Of a stretch of 64,000 nucleotides of DNA, positions 24,449-32,137 are shown piece after piece. The DNA lies in contig CAVXYW010000001.1 of NCBI GenBank assembly GCA_963766295.1, positions 496,001 through 560,000 of the forward strand, given 5' to 3'. Each line of letters starts with the position of its first letter. Positions within the stretch are counted from its first letter, which is position 1. This stretch comes from JBBDRJ01 sp963766295. GTDB lineage: Bacteria > Actinomycetota > JAICYB01. A program made the position numbers and the translations under genes. The notes under the pieces are model-generated. The model did no database searches. It was given only the letters and a program-made list of their open reading frames with translations, and had not been told where the DNA came from.

Positions 24449-25702
24449 CTAGGACGCGCGAAGAACGTCGTCGAACAGCTGCAGCCAATCGCCGATCTCC
24501 CGCGTGGTGAGGAACTTCTCTCTCACGAGCTCTCGCCCGGCCTTGCCCATCGAATCGGCGAGCTCCGGGTTCTCCAGGAGTTCGATCGTCCGGCTGGCGG
24601 TTTCCTCGACGGAGTCGACGAGGTATCCCGTCCGGCCGTCCTCGATCTGAAGGGTGATGCCTCCGGCTCGGCCCCCGAGCACCGGCTTGCCCTTCCACGC
24701 CGCCTCCGCCACGGTCAGACCGAAGCCTTCTTTTATGGACTTCTGGATGACCACGTTCGCCGCCCGTTGGAAGCAGTTGATCGTCGTGTTACCGACCTGT
24801 TGGAAGTTGGACAAGATCAGCAGGTCTTGGTCGTCACCCCGTTCACGCAGCAGCTCGTCATACAGGACGAGTCCTTCCGGATCGTCGTGGGCCAGGGAAC
24901 CGGCCAGCAGCAGCTGAACATCTGGGATCTTCTCCTTGACGATCCGGTACGCGCGGATGACGCCGCGCGGATCCTTCCACGGGTCGAATCTCGATACCTG
25001 CGTTATCACCGGACGCTTCAGATCGATCCCGTACTGACGGCAGATGTCGGCGACAGTGACCTGCTCGAGGTGAGAGTTCTTCGGTGATGTCGGGTCGATG
25101 GACGGAGCCGAAACAACAACGCGATCGCCGGGGACTTCGGGCTGCACGAACTCCTTCATCGTGAAGACCGCCGCCTCGTAAGGCTCGAGGAAGCGCCGGA
25201 CGAACCCCCAGATCTCGGGATGTGGGTCGGCGCAATCGATGTGGCAGCGCCATATCCAGTGCTTGGCGATGTCGAAGCGCTTGTCGCCGAGAAGCATAGG
25301 GATGGCCATCGGCTGCGGGTCGTGCACGACGGCAACGTCGTATCCGCCGGGAAGCGATTCCAAGTTCGATCGCACGGTCGTGAGGTAGTGCTCTTCCATG
25401 TCGGCGTCCCAGGGAACTTGCTTGTTGCCTTGAAACCCGTTGTGGATGCCCTTGGTGATCTCGAAGAAGCGTTCGTCGCCGTCGATGACTCCCCACTGAG
25501 CGTGGATCCCCAGATCCTCCAGAAGAGGTATCTGCGCGAGCAGGAGTTCGGCTACACCTCCGCCGTACTCCGTGGAGTTGATGTGCAGGACCTTCTTACC
25601 CTGCAACTCCCAAGCCTTGCGCTGGAGACCGTTGATCACTTCGTTGGCGACGATCGTGCGGAACGAGTCGATCGGCTGCGGCCAAACGGGAACGAAGCGC
25701 AT
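24449..25702 (-). CDS. treT: Trehalose glycosyltransferring synthase-like GT4 enzyme (TreT type)
   Basis: 417 residues. It resembles archaeal TreT along its length: VLHINSTEYGGGVAELL, VIDGDERFFEITKGIHNGFQG, VVHDPQPMAIP, WRCHIDCADP, the nucleotide-sugar segment ITQVSRFDPWKDPRGV, LLLAGSLAHDDPEG and the GT-B EGFGLTVAEAAWKGKPV motif. TreT makes trehalose directly from NDP-glucose and glucose. Paired with otsA, so the cell appears to have two trehalose routes, or one of the two has another acceptor. Confidence 0.85.
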   Translation of the reverse strand: MRFVPVWPQPIDSFRTIVANEVINGLQRKAWELQGKKVLHINSTEYGGGVAELLLAQIPLLEDLGIHAQWGVIDGDERFFEITKGIHNGFQGNKQVPWDADMEEHYLTTVRSNLESLPGGYDVAVVHDPQPMAIPMLLGDKRFDIAKHWIWRCHIDCADPHPEIWGFVRRFLEPYEAAVFTMKEFVQPEVPGDRVVVSAPSIDPTSPKNSHLEQVTVADICRQYGIDLKRPVITQVSRFDPWKDPRGVIRAYRIVKEKIPDVQLLLAGSLAHDDPEGLVLYDELLRERGDDQDLLILSNFQQVGNTTINCFQRAANVVIQKSIKEGFGLTVAEAAWKGKPVLGGRAGGITLQIEDGRTGYLVDSVEETASRTIELLENPELADSMGKAGRELVREKFLTTREIGDWLQLFDDVLRAS

Positions 25703-25839
25703 ATGTCAGTCGATTCCTTTTGTCTTCAACCGATGAACCCTTCCATCTATACCGGACAGGACTCCTGCCGCGTTGTTCCACAGTTGGCGAACCGTCCGTG
25801 GAGCGGACGAGTCAACTACGATGGGTCGGCCAGACGCAA

Positions 25840-27102
25840 ATGAGCAAACGATGGCGCGTTAGCGCTCCTCCCTCGACTGAGACGACCTTAGCCGTCCCCG
25901 AGTCCGCTCGGCCGCCCGCAGAAGAGCGCTTCCGCCGCTGGGGCATCATCGCGTGGTCGACCATCGGCGTCGTGATTCTCGTCGTCGGGGTTCTGTGGGC
26001 TCTCACGCGCGTACAGGAAATCTTTCCATCACTGGTCGTGGCGCTCATCGTTGTCTACGTCCTCAATCCAGTGGTTTCTCAGCTGCAGAACCGCGGGATG
26101 CCCCGCCTCGCCGGTAGTTGCCTGTCTTATCTCGCTCTCCTTGCGACCATCGCCATCGCCATCGCTCTACTGATCCCCGTCCTCATCGATCAAGGTCAGG
26201 AGCTCGCACGCGACTTTCCGAGGACGTGGGACCGGATCACCGACGTCGCGCACAACGTCACCGAGTGGCTCGACCGCCGATTCGGCGTAAGCGTGAACGT
26301 CCGTGAGTGGCTGGGAGGCCGGACGGATCTGATCACCGACAACCTCGGCCGTGTCGGCAGTTTCCTGGCCGGGGCCGCGACAACCGCGGGATTGATCGTG
26401 GTCGGCTTCGTGCTGGGTTTCTACCTCCTCGTCGATCTGCCCCGGCTGAGGCGCGCCGCAGTTCGCCTGATCCCGCCCGACCGACGAGAGGAAGCCCGGG
26501 AGGTTGCTTCCGAGATCGGCACAGCGATGGGTGGGTTCTTCCGGGGTCAGCTGTTGGTGGCCCTGATCGTCGGCATCATGTCGTCACTCGGCTTATGGCT
26601 GGTCGGTCTTCCGTACTGGGCCGTGGTCGGCATGATCGCGGGGTTCTTCAACCTCGTCCCGTTGATCGGACCGTTCGTTGGAGCTGTTCCCGCGATCCTC
26701 ATCGCCGCGGCGCTCGCACCGCCGATAACGATCCTCTGGGTCGTGCTCGTGCTTACCGGCGTCCAACAGATCGATAACCACTTCATTTCTCCGAACGTTA
26801 TGAGGTGGACCGTGCGCCTGCATCCGGTGACCATCATGATCGCGCTCATCGCCGGTGCGACATTGGCGGGGTTCTTCGGCATGCTGCTCGCCGTGCCCGT
26901 CACGGCTTCGGCCAAGATGGTCGCAAGCCACTTCTGGCGGACGCGCGTGCCCTGGGGGCACGAGGTGTTCGAGGAAGAAGAAGAGATGGAGCTCATCCCC
27001 GCCGAACAAGCCAAACCAGAAGAAATCGAGGCGAAAGCAAGTGCTGAAGCGTCGAGTTCGGACGCTTCGGCCGGTATCGAGCCCGGCACCGGCAGCGATT
27101 AG
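25840..27102 (+). CDS. AI-2E family transporter (PF01594-type permease)
   Basis: 420 residues, about eight membrane helices arranged as in the AI-2E/TqsA/PerM family: two N-terminal helices, a periplasmic helical region (about 120-190), then a helix cluster with FFRGQLLVALIVGIMSSLGLWL, MIAGFFNLVPLIGPFVGAVPAIL and a conserved QQIDNHFISPNVM. The acidic C-terminal tail (EEEEEMELIPAEQ...) is hydrophilic. ATG 25840 is preferred to the in-frame ATG at 25720, which lies in the divergent treT promoter region. Transported substrate unknown. Confidence 0.85.
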   Translation: MSKRWRVSAPPSTETTLAVPESARPPAEERFRRWGIIAWSTIGVVILVVGVLWALTRVQEIFPSLVVALIVVYVLNPVVSQLQNRGMPRLAGSCLSYLALLATIAIAIALLIPVLIDQGQELARDFPRTWDRITDVAHNVTEWLDRRFGVSVNVREWLGGRTDLITDNLGRVGSFLAGAATTAGLIVVGFVLGFYLLVDLPRLRRAAVRLIPPDRREEAREVASEIGTAMGGFFRGQLLVALIVGIMSSLGLWLVGLPYWAVVGMIAGFFNLVPLIGPFVGAVPAILIAAALAPPITILWVVLVLTGVQQIDNHFISPNVMRWTVRLHPVTIMIALIAGATLAGFFGMLLAVPVTASAKMVASHFWRTRVPWGHEVFEEEEEMELIPAEQAKPEEIEAKASAEASSSDASAGIEPGTGSD

Positions 27103-27938
27103 GCATGCCCTCTTTCATGCGCGTCCGAATGTTTTGTTGACGGTCGTATGAGCGGAAGAAGAAAGGCGAGGTAGAGGAAGATCGTCGCGACGTCCAGCTT
27201 GTAGATGTCGATCATGAAGCGCAGCGACAAGTGAAACGCGATCCCGAAAAGCGCTGCCAGCCACTTCCAGCGGCCGAGCCAAAACCCGACAGCGAGGAAA
27301 CCTTCCGACATCGCGCTAGCGATCCCGGCCGCCATCACGGGTACGGCGATCAACCCGAGCTCGATCATGCCGGACCGAACGTCGGCCTTGAAGTTCGGTA
27401 AAGCGAGCGCCATGCCTGTGAGGACGTCACCACTGAGGTATGCCGGCGACGCCTTTGCGATCGCGTTGACGCCGTACAGCAGTGTCAGCTGGAACTGGAT
27501 GAGCCGGATCGGCCACGCCGGACCCGCGCTGGGGACATCTTCTCGGCGCCCTCGACTGAACCGAGGCCAGCGCACGGCGTCGGAACGCAAGAAGCAGAAA
27601 GCTACCAACGCCACGAGAACCACTTGTCGGCTGCGTGTCGAGCCCGGAACGAAAGCCAAAGGCAACAGGACGACCGCGAGCGTCGCCCCGACCGCTCGCG
27701 ACCTCCAGCCGAAGGCGAGGATCACACACAGCGTCAGCACCAAGGACCAATAGCCCCGATGAAGGAACACGTCGTCGAACAGTTGCTGTATCGACAACGG
27801 CGCAGCTGGAGCGGGTAATCCGCCGGACCAGAACAGATACGGCACTACTATGGCGAACGCAATTCGGAACCACGCGGCCGCGGAACCATCGATGGGAACG
27901 AAGAGGAATCGGTCGAGCCGGTCTTGCCATCTCTTCAT
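27099..27938 (-). CDS. HTTM-domain (vitamin K-dependent gamma-carboxylase-like) membrane protein
   Basis: 279 residues with the horizontally transferred TM (HTTM) pattern: a basic N terminus (MKRWQDRLDRFLFVPID), the conserved FRIAFAIVVPYLFW helix, HRGYWSLVLTLCVILAFGWRSR, LRSDAVRWPRF, LIQFQLTLLYGVNAIAKASPAYLSG, and C-terminal helices ending in FHLSLRFMIDIYKLDVA. ATG 27938 overlaps the stop of the preceding small gene (ATGA). Function of bacterial HTTM proteins is mostly unknown. Convergent 4-bp overlap with the AI-2E permease gene. Confidence 0.8.
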   Translation of the reverse strand: MKRWQDRLDRFLFVPIDGSAAAWFRIAFAIVVPYLFWSGGLPAPAAPLSIQQLFDDVFLHRGYWSLVLTLCVILAFGWRSRAVGATLAVVLLPLAFVPGSTRSRQVVLVALVAFCFLRSDAVRWPRFSRGRREDVPSAGPAWPIRLIQFQLTLLYGVNAIAKASPAYLSGDVLTGMALALPNFKADVRSGMIELGLIAVPVMAAGIASAMSEGFLAVGFWLGRWKWLAALFGIAFHLSLRFMIDIYKLDVATIFLYLAFLLPLIRPSTKHSDAHERGHA

Positions 27939-28321
27939 GGCGTCGTGAAAAGGTATGTCTTGTCGAAGCGAATCGAATCCACCGAGTACAACAGCTTCCA
28001 TTCGAGCTGCCTGTATGACCCCGCAAAACGCAGACCATCGGGCGTCTTCGAGTAGGAGCGGATCGTTTCCTCGAGTCCTTTCCTGTCCGACCCGACCCCG
28101 TTGAACCGCAAGGGTGTTGCGAGTGGCACCTTTTGTCCCATGGCCGTCACGCCCGCCACCGACACGAAGATCGGCGTGACATGCGCGTACACGATCAGCC
28201 GAAAAGAGCCCAGCACGAGGAGGAGGAGCGCGGCCGCGAAAACGACGCGGTCGAGCGTTTTCGACCGCGTGACGGTCGGACGGTGCGGCTCCGCCTGGCT
28301 CTGGGGTTCACGCAATGTCAC
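27935..28321 (-). CDS. Small membrane-anchored protein coupled to the HTTM gene
   Basis: About 128 residues from GTG 28321: one N-terminal membrane helix (about 24-42, VVFAAALLLLVLGSFRLIVY) followed by an exported 85-residue domain ending WKLLYSVDSIRFDKTYLFTTP. Not recognised. The in-frame ATGs at 28396/28399 would overlap the SAM riboswitch on the other strand, so the GTG start is preferred. Translationally coupled to the HTTM protein, a pairing often seen for HTTM genes. Confidence 0.65.
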   Translation of the reverse strand: MTLREPQSQAEPHRPTVTRSKTLDRVVFAAALLLLVLGSFRLIVYAHVTPIFVSVAGVTAMGQKVPLATPLRFNGVGSDRKGLEETIRSYSKTPDGLRFAGSYRQLEWKLLYSVDSIRFDKTYLFTTP

Positions 28322-28390
28322 ACCCCTCCCGTGGGGTCTGCAGATTAGCGGGTCGTGCACGCTTGGCCGGTTTCTGGTTTCATGGATGAG

Positions 28391-28501
28391 GTTCATCAAG
28401 AGGGGTGGAGGGACCGGCCCTGTGAAGCCCCGGCAACCGGTGAGGCTGGCAGTTCAGCCGAGCGAGGTGCTAACGCCGACCCGAGCGCGGGGGCGATGAA
28501 C
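28391..28501 (+). promoter_or_regulatory. SAM-I (S-box) riboswitch
   Basis: Closing helix P1 is formed by GTTCATC (28391-28397) and GATGAAC (28495-28501). Inside are the consensus segments in the right order: AGAGGGGTGGAGGGA, CCGGCCCTGTGAAGCCCCGGCAACC (shown here only as the AAGCCCCGGCAACC core, about 28424-28439), a P3 hairpin, and GGTGCTAACGCC with a final GGGCGATGA. SAM binding stabilises P1 and would allow the following terminator to form. Confidence 0.92.
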
Positions 28502-28518
28502 TAGGAGCGCGAAGAGCG

Positions 28519-28553
28519 CCCCCGTCGCTTAGTCGGCGGGGGTTTTTGTTTTT
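28519..28553 (+). terminator. Riboswitch expression-platform terminator
   Basis: A 9-bp stem (CCCCC arm 28519-28523, GGGGG arm 28538-28542, with GTCG/CGGC inside) and a 6-nt loop precede TTTTTGTTTTT. Placed 18 nt after the SAM-I aptamer and 27 nt before the threonine-synthase-like start. Confidence 0.88.
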
Positions 28554-28579
28554 CGGCTCCTAGCGGAAAGAGGCAAGTT

Positions 28580-29839
28580 TTGGCGCAGATCGACAAGCTC
28601 AAGTGCAGGGAGTGCGGCCGGACCTACGACCTTGCGCCCATCCACGTTTGCGAGTTCTGCTTCGGCCCCCTCGAGGCCGACTACGACTACGAGGCCATCG
28701 ATGCCGCCATCAGTCGCGAGCACATCGCTGCCGGTCCGCGGTCGATCTGGCGCTACGTGGACCTCCTGCCGGTTTCGGAGTCGACACCGCGCGTAGATCT
28801 TGGCGCCGGCTTCACGCCATTGGTCCCGGCTCCGCGCCTGGGAGCAGAGCTCGGTATAAGCGACCTGTGGCTGAAGAACGACACGGTCAATCCGACGTTC
28901 TCGTTCAAGGACCGCGTTGTTTCGGTCGCTTTGACGAAAGCCCGCGAGTTCGGTCTTCGGGTGGCGGCCGCAGGCACGACAGGGAACCTCGGGAATGCAG
29001 TCGCAGCTCACGCGGCCAAGGCCGGGATGCCGGCTGTCGTTTTCATGCCGTCTGATCTCGAGGCCGGGAAGATCATCACCACTTCCGTCTACGGAGCCAC
29101 GATCGTTGCGATCAAAGGTAACTACGACGACGTGAATCGTCTTTGTGCGGAGGTGGCCGACAACTATCCGTGGGCCTTCGTGAACACCAACGTTCGGGCT
29201 TTTTACTCGGAGGGGTCGAAGACGCTGGCTTTCGAAGTAGTCGAGCAGCTCGGTTGGAAGTACCCCGAGCACATCGTCGTCCCCATAGGTTCCGGTTCCC
29301 AGCTGGTGAAGGTTCGCAAGGGCCTCGACGAGCTGAACAAGGTGCGGCTCATGCCAGCCGCGCCGCACACCAAGGTGCACGGCGCTCAAGCGCTTGGTTG
29401 CTCGCCGGTCGCGCAGGCGTTTTTCGAAGGTGTCGACCACGTGCGTCCTCAGAAGCCGGACACCATCGCCAAGTCGATAGCGATAGGCAATCCCGCGGAC
29501 GGACCGTACGCGTTGCAGGCGATCCGCGAGACCGGGGGCCGGGCCGACACTGTCACTGAGGAGGAGATCGTCGAATCGATCCTTCTGTTGGCCCGCACTG
29601 AGGGCATCTTCACGGAGACCGCCGGCGGCGTAACGGTGGGCGTTTTGGCCAAATTGGCTCAAGCCGGCGTGTTCTCACCTGGGGAGCGCGTCGTTGCCCT
29701 CATAACGGGTATGGGTTTGAAGACGGTGGAAGCAGTGGCCGACCGCGCAGGTCCGGCGGTTACGATCACTCCGTCCCTCGACGAGTTCGAAGACAAAGTG
29801 GAGCTGGGGCTTATCCCCAACGGAAGGAAACAGGATTGA
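28580..29839 (+). CDS. thrC: Threonine-synthase-like PLP enzyme under a SAM riboswitch
   Basis: 419 residues, fold-type II PLP enzyme. An N-terminal rubredoxin-like zinc ribbon has cysteines at 9, 12, 24 and 27. The PLP lysine is K110 in NPTFSFKDR, and the phosphate-binding loop is AAAGTTGNLGNAV. Length and motifs fit threonine synthase (O-phosphohomoserine to threonine). TTG start, RBS AAAGAGG at 28567-28573. Two things are odd for plain ThrC: control by a methionine-pathway SAM-I riboswitch, and a 4-bp (TTGA) overlap with a CysO-like sulfur-carrier gene. A role in homocysteine or other sulfur-amino-acid formation from O-phosphohomoserine is a testable inference. Confidence 0.82.
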   Translation: MAQIDKLKCRECGRTYDLAPIHVCEFCFGPLEADYDYEAIDAAISREHIAAGPRSIWRYVDLLPVSESTPRVDLGAGFTPLVPAPRLGAELGISDLWLKNDTVNPTFSFKDRVVSVALTKAREFGLRVAAAGTTGNLGNAVAAHAAKAGMPAVVFMPSDLEAGKIITTSVYGATIVAIKGNYDDVNRLCAEVADNYPWAFVNTNVRAFYSEGSKTLAFEVVEQLGWKYPEHIVVPIGSGSQLVKVRKGLDELNKVRLMPAAPHTKVHGAQALGCSPVAQAFFEGVDHVRPQKPDTIAKSIAIGNPADGPYALQAIRETGGRADTVTEEEIVESILLLARTEGIFTETAGGVTVGVLAKLAQAGVFSPGERVVALITGMGLKTVEAVADRAGPAVTITPSLDEFEDKVELGLIPNGRKQD

Positions 29840-30111
29840 GCGTCAAGGTTCGGATACCGACACCGCTGCGAAAGCTCACCAAGGAGCAAGCCGAGGTCGA
29901 CGCTGCCGGGTCGACGATCCGCGACGTCGTAGATGACCTCGAGAAGCAGTTCCCGGGCTTCAAGGAGCGGATGTGTGACGACGCCGGCGAGTTGCGCCGC
30001 TTCGTGAATGTCTACGTAGGCGAAGAGGACATCCGGTTCCTCAAGGGACTCGACACCGAGATCCCCGAAGGCGAGCAGGTCTCAATCATCCCAGCCGTCG
30101 CTGGCGGCTAG
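29836..30111 (+). CDS. MoaD/ThiS-family sulfur-carrier protein (CysO-like)
   Basis: A 91-residue ubiquitin-like protein ending PAVAGG; the C-terminal Gly-Gly is adenylated and thiocarboxylated in this family. RFVNVYVGEEDIRFLKGLDTEI and VSIIPAVAGG are close to M. tuberculosis CysO as I remember it. In mycobacteria CysO donates sulfur to CysM for cysteine; here the partner is the overlapping threonine-synthase-like gene, not CysM. The activating E1-like enzyme and Mec+ protease are not in the window. Confidence 0.88.
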   Translation: MSVKVRIPTPLRKLTKEQAEVDAAGSTIRDVVDDLEKQFPGFKERMCDDAGELRRFVNVYVGEEDIRFLKGLDTEIPEGEQVSIIPAVAGG

Positions 30112-30186
30112 ACAAGCCGGCCTAGCTTTTCCCACGCACCGGGTGTTGGATAGAGCTAACGGGTCTGCAAATGGAGGGAGGAAGCG

Positions 30187-30579
30187 ATGCCGGATCATCC
30201 GAACGTCGCCAAGATTCGCGAGGGATACGAAGCCTTTGCTGCGGGCGACATCGAGAAAGCGGCCTCTACGTGGGCCGACGGGATCATTTGGCACGCGTTG
30301 GGGAACAGCAAGATATCCGGGGACTACAAAGGCCAAGAGGAAGTATTCGGATTCTTCGGAAAGCTTCTTGAATTGGCCGGAGCTGAGATGATCATCGACG
30401 TTCACGACGTCCTCGCCAACGATATGCACGGAACGGCCCTCGTTAAGTTCTCGGCCAACCGGGACGGGAAGCCGTACGAGATGAACGAGGTCCACGTCTT
30501 CCACTTCGAGGACGGGTTGGTCACGGAGTTCTGGGCCTTCGAAGAGGACCAGCGGCGTAGCGAGGAGTTCTTCAGCTAG
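30187..30579 (+). CDS. SnoaL/NTF2-like protein, copy 1
   Basis: 130 residues of the SnoaL-like ketosteroid-isomerase fold: an N-terminal helix (IREGYEAFAAGDIEKAASTW), IIWHALG, a beta sheet with AEMIIDVHDVLAND, and the final VHVFHFEDGLVTEFWAFEEDQ. A strong GGAGG-type RBS lies at 30173-30181. Such folds can be small hydrolases/isomerases or ligand binders; no catalytic assignment is possible. Tandem paralog follows 9 bp later. Confidence 0.78.
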   Translation: MPDHPNVAKIREGYEAFAAGDIEKAASTWADGIIWHALGNSKISGDYKGQEEVFGFFGKLLELAGAEMIIDVHDVLANDMHGTALVKFSANRDGKPYEMNEVHVFHFEDGLVTEFWAFEEDQRRSEEFFS

Positions 30580-30588
30580 TCCAGCACG

Positions 30589-30984
30589 GTGCCAGATCAT
30601 CCCAATCTCGGCCTGTTTAGGCGCGTTCACGCCGCGTTCGATACAGGCGACATGGAAGCCCTTGCGGCGTGTTTTACGGAGGACGCGATCTGGCACACCC
30701 CCGGTCACAATCCGCTTTCCGGCGACTTCCACGGCCGGGACGCGATATTCGATGCGTTCGCGAAGGAATTCGAGTTGTCCGGCGGTACGTACACCGTCGC
30801 GGAGGTACATGACGCGCTCGCGAACGACGAGCACATCGTTGCCTTGTTGCGAGCCACTGCAAGTCGGGAGGGCAAGGAGCTGGACTCGAATTACTCGATC
30901 GTTTTCAACGTGAGCGGCGGCAAGATCACCGAAGCTTGGGAACTGCCGACCGATCAGGACAAGTTGGACCAGTTCTGGTCCTAG
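30589..30984 (+). CDS. SnoaL/NTF2-like protein, copy 2
   Basis: 131 residues, paralogous to the preceding gene along its whole length (MPDHPN start, AIWHTPG, VAEVHDALAND, ITEAWELPTDQDKLDQFWS end) but well diverged, so an old tandem duplication. GTG start at 30589. Followed by a bidirectional-looking terminator. Confidence 0.78.
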   Translation: MPDHPNLGLFRRVHAAFDTGDMEALAACFTEDAIWHTPGHNPLSGDFHGRDAIFDAFAKEFELSGGTYTVAEVHDALANDEHIVALLRATASREGKELDSNYSIVFNVSGGKITEAWELPTDQDKLDQFWS

Positions 30985-30992
30985 AACGCAGA

Positions 30993-31014
30993 AAGGGCCG
31001 CATCGGCGGCCCTT
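30993..31014. terminator. Bidirectional hairpin terminator between convergent genes
   Basis: Stem AAGGGCCG (30993-31000) / CGGCCCTT (31007-31014) with a 6-nt loop, placed between the SnoaL-like gene and the convergent dsrE2-like gene. T runs are short on both sides, so efficiency is uncertain. Confidence 0.65.
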
Positions 31015-31038
31015 CCTACTTCTCTCCCCCGAGAGTTC

Positions 31039-31557
31039 TTAGATAAACAGCTGGATCTCGGACTCGCTCATCCTTTGGAGCGCGGTCGCAGCTCCGACGG
31101 TTTCGCCTAGGCCGTCGATGAAGTCCTCGCGCTTGAGGCCCATGAGATCCATCGTCATCTGGCAGGGCCAAAGCTTCACGCCGAGCTGCTGAGCCATCTC
31201 CAGGAGCTCCTGCGGCTCGGCGACCTTGTACTCCTTGGCCAGCTGACGCATCATCAGCGGCCCCATCCCACCCATGTTCAGCTTCGACAGGCTGAGGTGC
31301 TCGGTGCCGCCGCGATTGAAGATCGAGAGCATCTTCTGCTTGAAGCCCTTGCCTGTGACCCGCTTGTTGTTCTTTTGAAGGATCCGTAGGCCCCAGAAGG
31401 TGAAGAAGACCGCCACTTCCATACCCGAGGCCGCGGCCGTAGTGGCCAGGATGAGCGTCGGCCACACCTTGTCGAGCTCGCCCGACCAGGCGATGATCGT
31501 CATCTTCTTCTGGCCGTTGCCGTTTTGGCCGTTTGGGACGCTGACCTGGTCGCTCAT
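31039..31557 (-). CDS. DsrE2-like sulfur-trafficking protein
   Basis: 172 residues of the DsrE/F-like (DsrE2, DrsE) family: a Q/N-rich N terminus, KMTIIAWSGELDKVWPTLILATTAAASGMEVAVFFTFWGLRIL, and the candidate persulfide-carrying Cys132 in LWPCQMTMDLMGL. The family shuttles sulfane sulfur, often with TusA or rhodanese partners, none of which is adjacent. It is divergent from an Rrf2 regulator and a sulfate-assimilation operon, which supports a sulfur role. Confidence 0.82.
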   Translation of the reverse strand: MSDQVSVPNGQNGNGQKKMTIIAWSGELDKVWPTLILATTAAASGMEVAVFFTFWGLRILQKNNKRVTGKGFKQKMLSIFNRGGTEHLSLSKLNMGGMGPLMMRQLAKEYKVAEPQELLEMAQQLGVKLWPCQMTMDLMGLKREDFIDGLGETVGAATALQRMSESEIQLFI

Positions 31558-31581
31558 TACCTTCTCCTGGCTTGGACCGAT

Positions 31582-31649
31582 ATCCTAGGAAATTAGTAGG
31601 GATTTGTCTAGTTGAAATCCTACCGACATATGGGTAATTATATCCCTAC
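31582..31649. promoter_or_regulatory. Candidate Rrf2-regulator operator region (repeated GTAGG(G)AT elements)
   Basis: The 109-bp divergent gap is AT-rich compared with its surroundings and holds several related elements. These are ATCCTAGGA (31582-31590, containing an 8-bp palindrome), GTAGGGATTT (31596-31605), its inverted partner AAATCCTAC (31615-31623) and ATCCCTAC (31642-31649). The two central elements form an inverted repeat. This is the expected place for the Rrf2 protein to bind and control both directions. The motif itself is my reading, not a known consensus. Confidence 0.5.
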
Positions 31650-31666
31650 CTAGATTCGGAGCAAAA

Positions 31667-32137
31667 ATGAGGTTTTCCCAGCGCACGGAGTACTCCCTGA
31701 GAGCCCTGGTCGAGCTCGGCCGCAGGGCTGAAGCCGCTGCTCAGGCGGGTAAGGATCCCTGCCCCGTGCCGTCCCGCGAGGTGGCCGCCGCCCAGCGGAT
31801 CCCCGAGCGCTTCTGCGAGCAGGTGCTTGCCGATCTCCGCCGGGCCGGTTTCATCGAGAGCCAGCGCGGAGCCACCGGAGGCGTTCGCCTGGCTCGCGAT
31901 CCCGCGACGCTCACCGTCAGCGAGGTCGTCGACGTGGCCGAAGGCGCCGTCGTAACCCAGGCCTGCCTCGATCCCTTCGACGACGAAGCCCGGGCCCAGG
32001 CGCACTCGTCCATCCAAGAGCTTTGGCTCGACGTCCAGATAACGATCCGCGAACGGCTGGCCAGCGTGACGCTCGCCGACCTGATCAAGCGGCAGGACGA
32101 ACTCGACCGGACTTCCTACCTCGTGTTCCAGATATGA
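31667..32137 (+). CDS. Rrf2-family transcriptional regulator (probably CymR-like)
   Basis: 156 residues. MRFSQRTEYSLRALVEL, the HTH VPSREVAAAQRIPERFCEQVLADLRRAGFIESQRGATGGVRLARDPATLTVSEVVDVAEG is a textbook Rrf2 winged HTH. The three-cysteine Fe-S motif of IscR/NsrR is missing (only C104 or so in TQACLDP lies in that region), so the protein more likely senses sulfur status as CymR does. First gene of the sulfite reductase-cysH-sat operon: its stop overlaps the next start (ATGA at 32134). Confidence 0.88.
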   Translation: MRFSQRTEYSLRALVELGRRAEAAAQAGKDPCPVPSREVAAAQRIPERFCEQVLADLRRAGFIESQRGATGGVRLARDPATLTVSEVVDVAEGAVVTQACLDPFDDEARAQAHSSIQELWLDVQITIRERLASVTLADLIKRQDELDRTSYLVFQI

